Of a stretch of DNA of 64,000 nt, positions 63,404 through 64,000 are shown in pieces. The notes beneath the pieces are model-generated. The model was not told where the DNA came from, made no database searches, and was given only the letters and a program-made list of their open reading frames with translations. A program made the translations under genes and the position numbers. The DNA comes from Hesseltinella vesiculosa (Eukaryota; Mucoromycota; Mucoromycetes; Mucorales; Cunninghamellaceae), in the NCBI GenBank assembly GCA_002104935.1, contig MCGT01000009.1:739111-803110 (forward strand), written 5' to 3'. How positions within the stretch are numbered: the stretch's first letter is position 1; each line of letters starts with the position of its first letter.

Positions 63404-64000
63404 ATGCGCGAATTGCCAAGTGAGATCATCGCCCGTATCCTTTGGTATACGCCAAAGCGACATCTCGTCCATTGCCTTGTACTGAATCGGTTATGGCTCC
63501 AATTGACTCTTGTTCAGCTTTACGCTTCGATCGATGTTTTTTCAGATGCACAGCTGAAAACATTGCAGTGCTGTCTCTCCCTCAGTGCGGCCAGTGGTTC
63601 GTCGGTAGGTAACCTGATTCACCATATTCGATTCCACACACACGATATCAAGCTCACACAGGAAGACTTTGACAGGCTGGCTGGGCTGACGCCCAACGTT
63701 CTTACCTGCGACTACGCCGTGCCTCTTCACAAACGACTCAACCAGTTCACCTACAGCTGGAAGCACCTGACACTACTACCTGGCTGGCATAAGGATGAAC
63801 CTGATGTATGGGCTCCAGCACTTGCTCACCAACTTACCGGCCTGGTCACCACCCTCTCGCATCTACTGGACATTTGTTGCCGTCCACTGGTACCCACCAA
63901 CTCTTTTCTCGTGTCTGACAACGTTGACGGTCCAAGACTGCGGTAAAGTGCCTGTCAATTTGGGGTTGTTGGAAGTTGTGTATCAAACGTGTCCCAGGAT
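63404..64000 (+). pseudogene. F-box/LRR-like protein 3, frameshifted and cut by window end
   Basis: Third paralogue, starting MRELPSEIIARILWYTPKRH. It matches the others through NVLTCDYAVPL and SWKHLTLLPGWHKDEPDVW. The frame stops at 63944-63946, but another frame continues the homology to the window end: SCLTTLTVQDCGKVPVNLGL then LEVVYQTCPR, which aligns with LTNLTARDD...LLEALHRACPR of gene 1. The switch falls at the T4 run 63904-63907; three Ts would restore the frame. This is either a young pseudogene or a consensus error. The 3' part is outside the window. Confidence 0.7.

Overview
The window is nuclear DNA of a filamentous fungus, most likely an early-diverging one (Mucoromycota, probably Mucorales). 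The evidence is many short GT-AG introns (about 45-170 bp, many with long T runs before the acceptor), fungal versions of conserved genes (PKC1 with DYG in place of DFG, a TIF32-type eIF3a, a GH5 steryl/ceramide glucosidase, a mucorpepsin-like secreted protease), tandem F-box genes, and remains of recombinase-like and TnpB/Fanzor-like genes. I cannot name the genus from sequence alone.

Layout. 1-2244: end of ARPC5, then a hexokinase on the minus strand. 2245-7814: sparse DNA holding a Pro/Ser-rich gene (frame broken at a C6 run) and a decayed bZIP gene. 7815-23470: dense housekeeping genes: RPS24, PKC1 (minus), dipeptidyl peptidase III, a SAP/THO1 protein (minus) and a NUP192/NUP205 nucleoporin. 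23471-29684: an accessory island with a complete DD34E Tc1/mariner-type element (perfect 25-bp inverted repeats, TA duplication), a ~2-kb array of a 20-bp A-tract minisatellite, and an intact multi-exon gene whose product resembles a serine recombinase. 29685-41697: RPS6, POP4 (RNase P/MRP), ZC3H15/Tma46, a GH5 glycosidase, eIF3a, a TMEM256/DUF423 membrane protein and an ICT1-like peptidyl-tRNA hydrolase. 41870-44837: a decayed TnpB/Fanzor-like fragment and repeat-rich DNA. 44838-58298: poly(A)-binding protein, a secreted aspartic protease, an unknown secreted protein, RFT1 and a formin. 58299-64000: repeats, then three tandem F-box genes, the last cut by the window end and frameshifted.

Most genes are unrelated housekeeping functions. 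Thematic overlaps are actin (ARPC5, formin), translation (RPS24, RPS6, eIF3a, PABP, Tma46, ICT1) and cell wall/secretion (PKC1, RFT1, GH5, protease).

The most unusual points are the recombinase-like gene directly behind a phased A-tract minisatellite, the decayed TnpB/Fanzor-like relic about 13 kb away, and a dipeptidyl peptidase III whose zinc motif reads HEMGH (HExxH) instead of the family's HExxxH. Several other open frames break at homopolymer runs, so consensus errors must be excluded before calling those genes dead.
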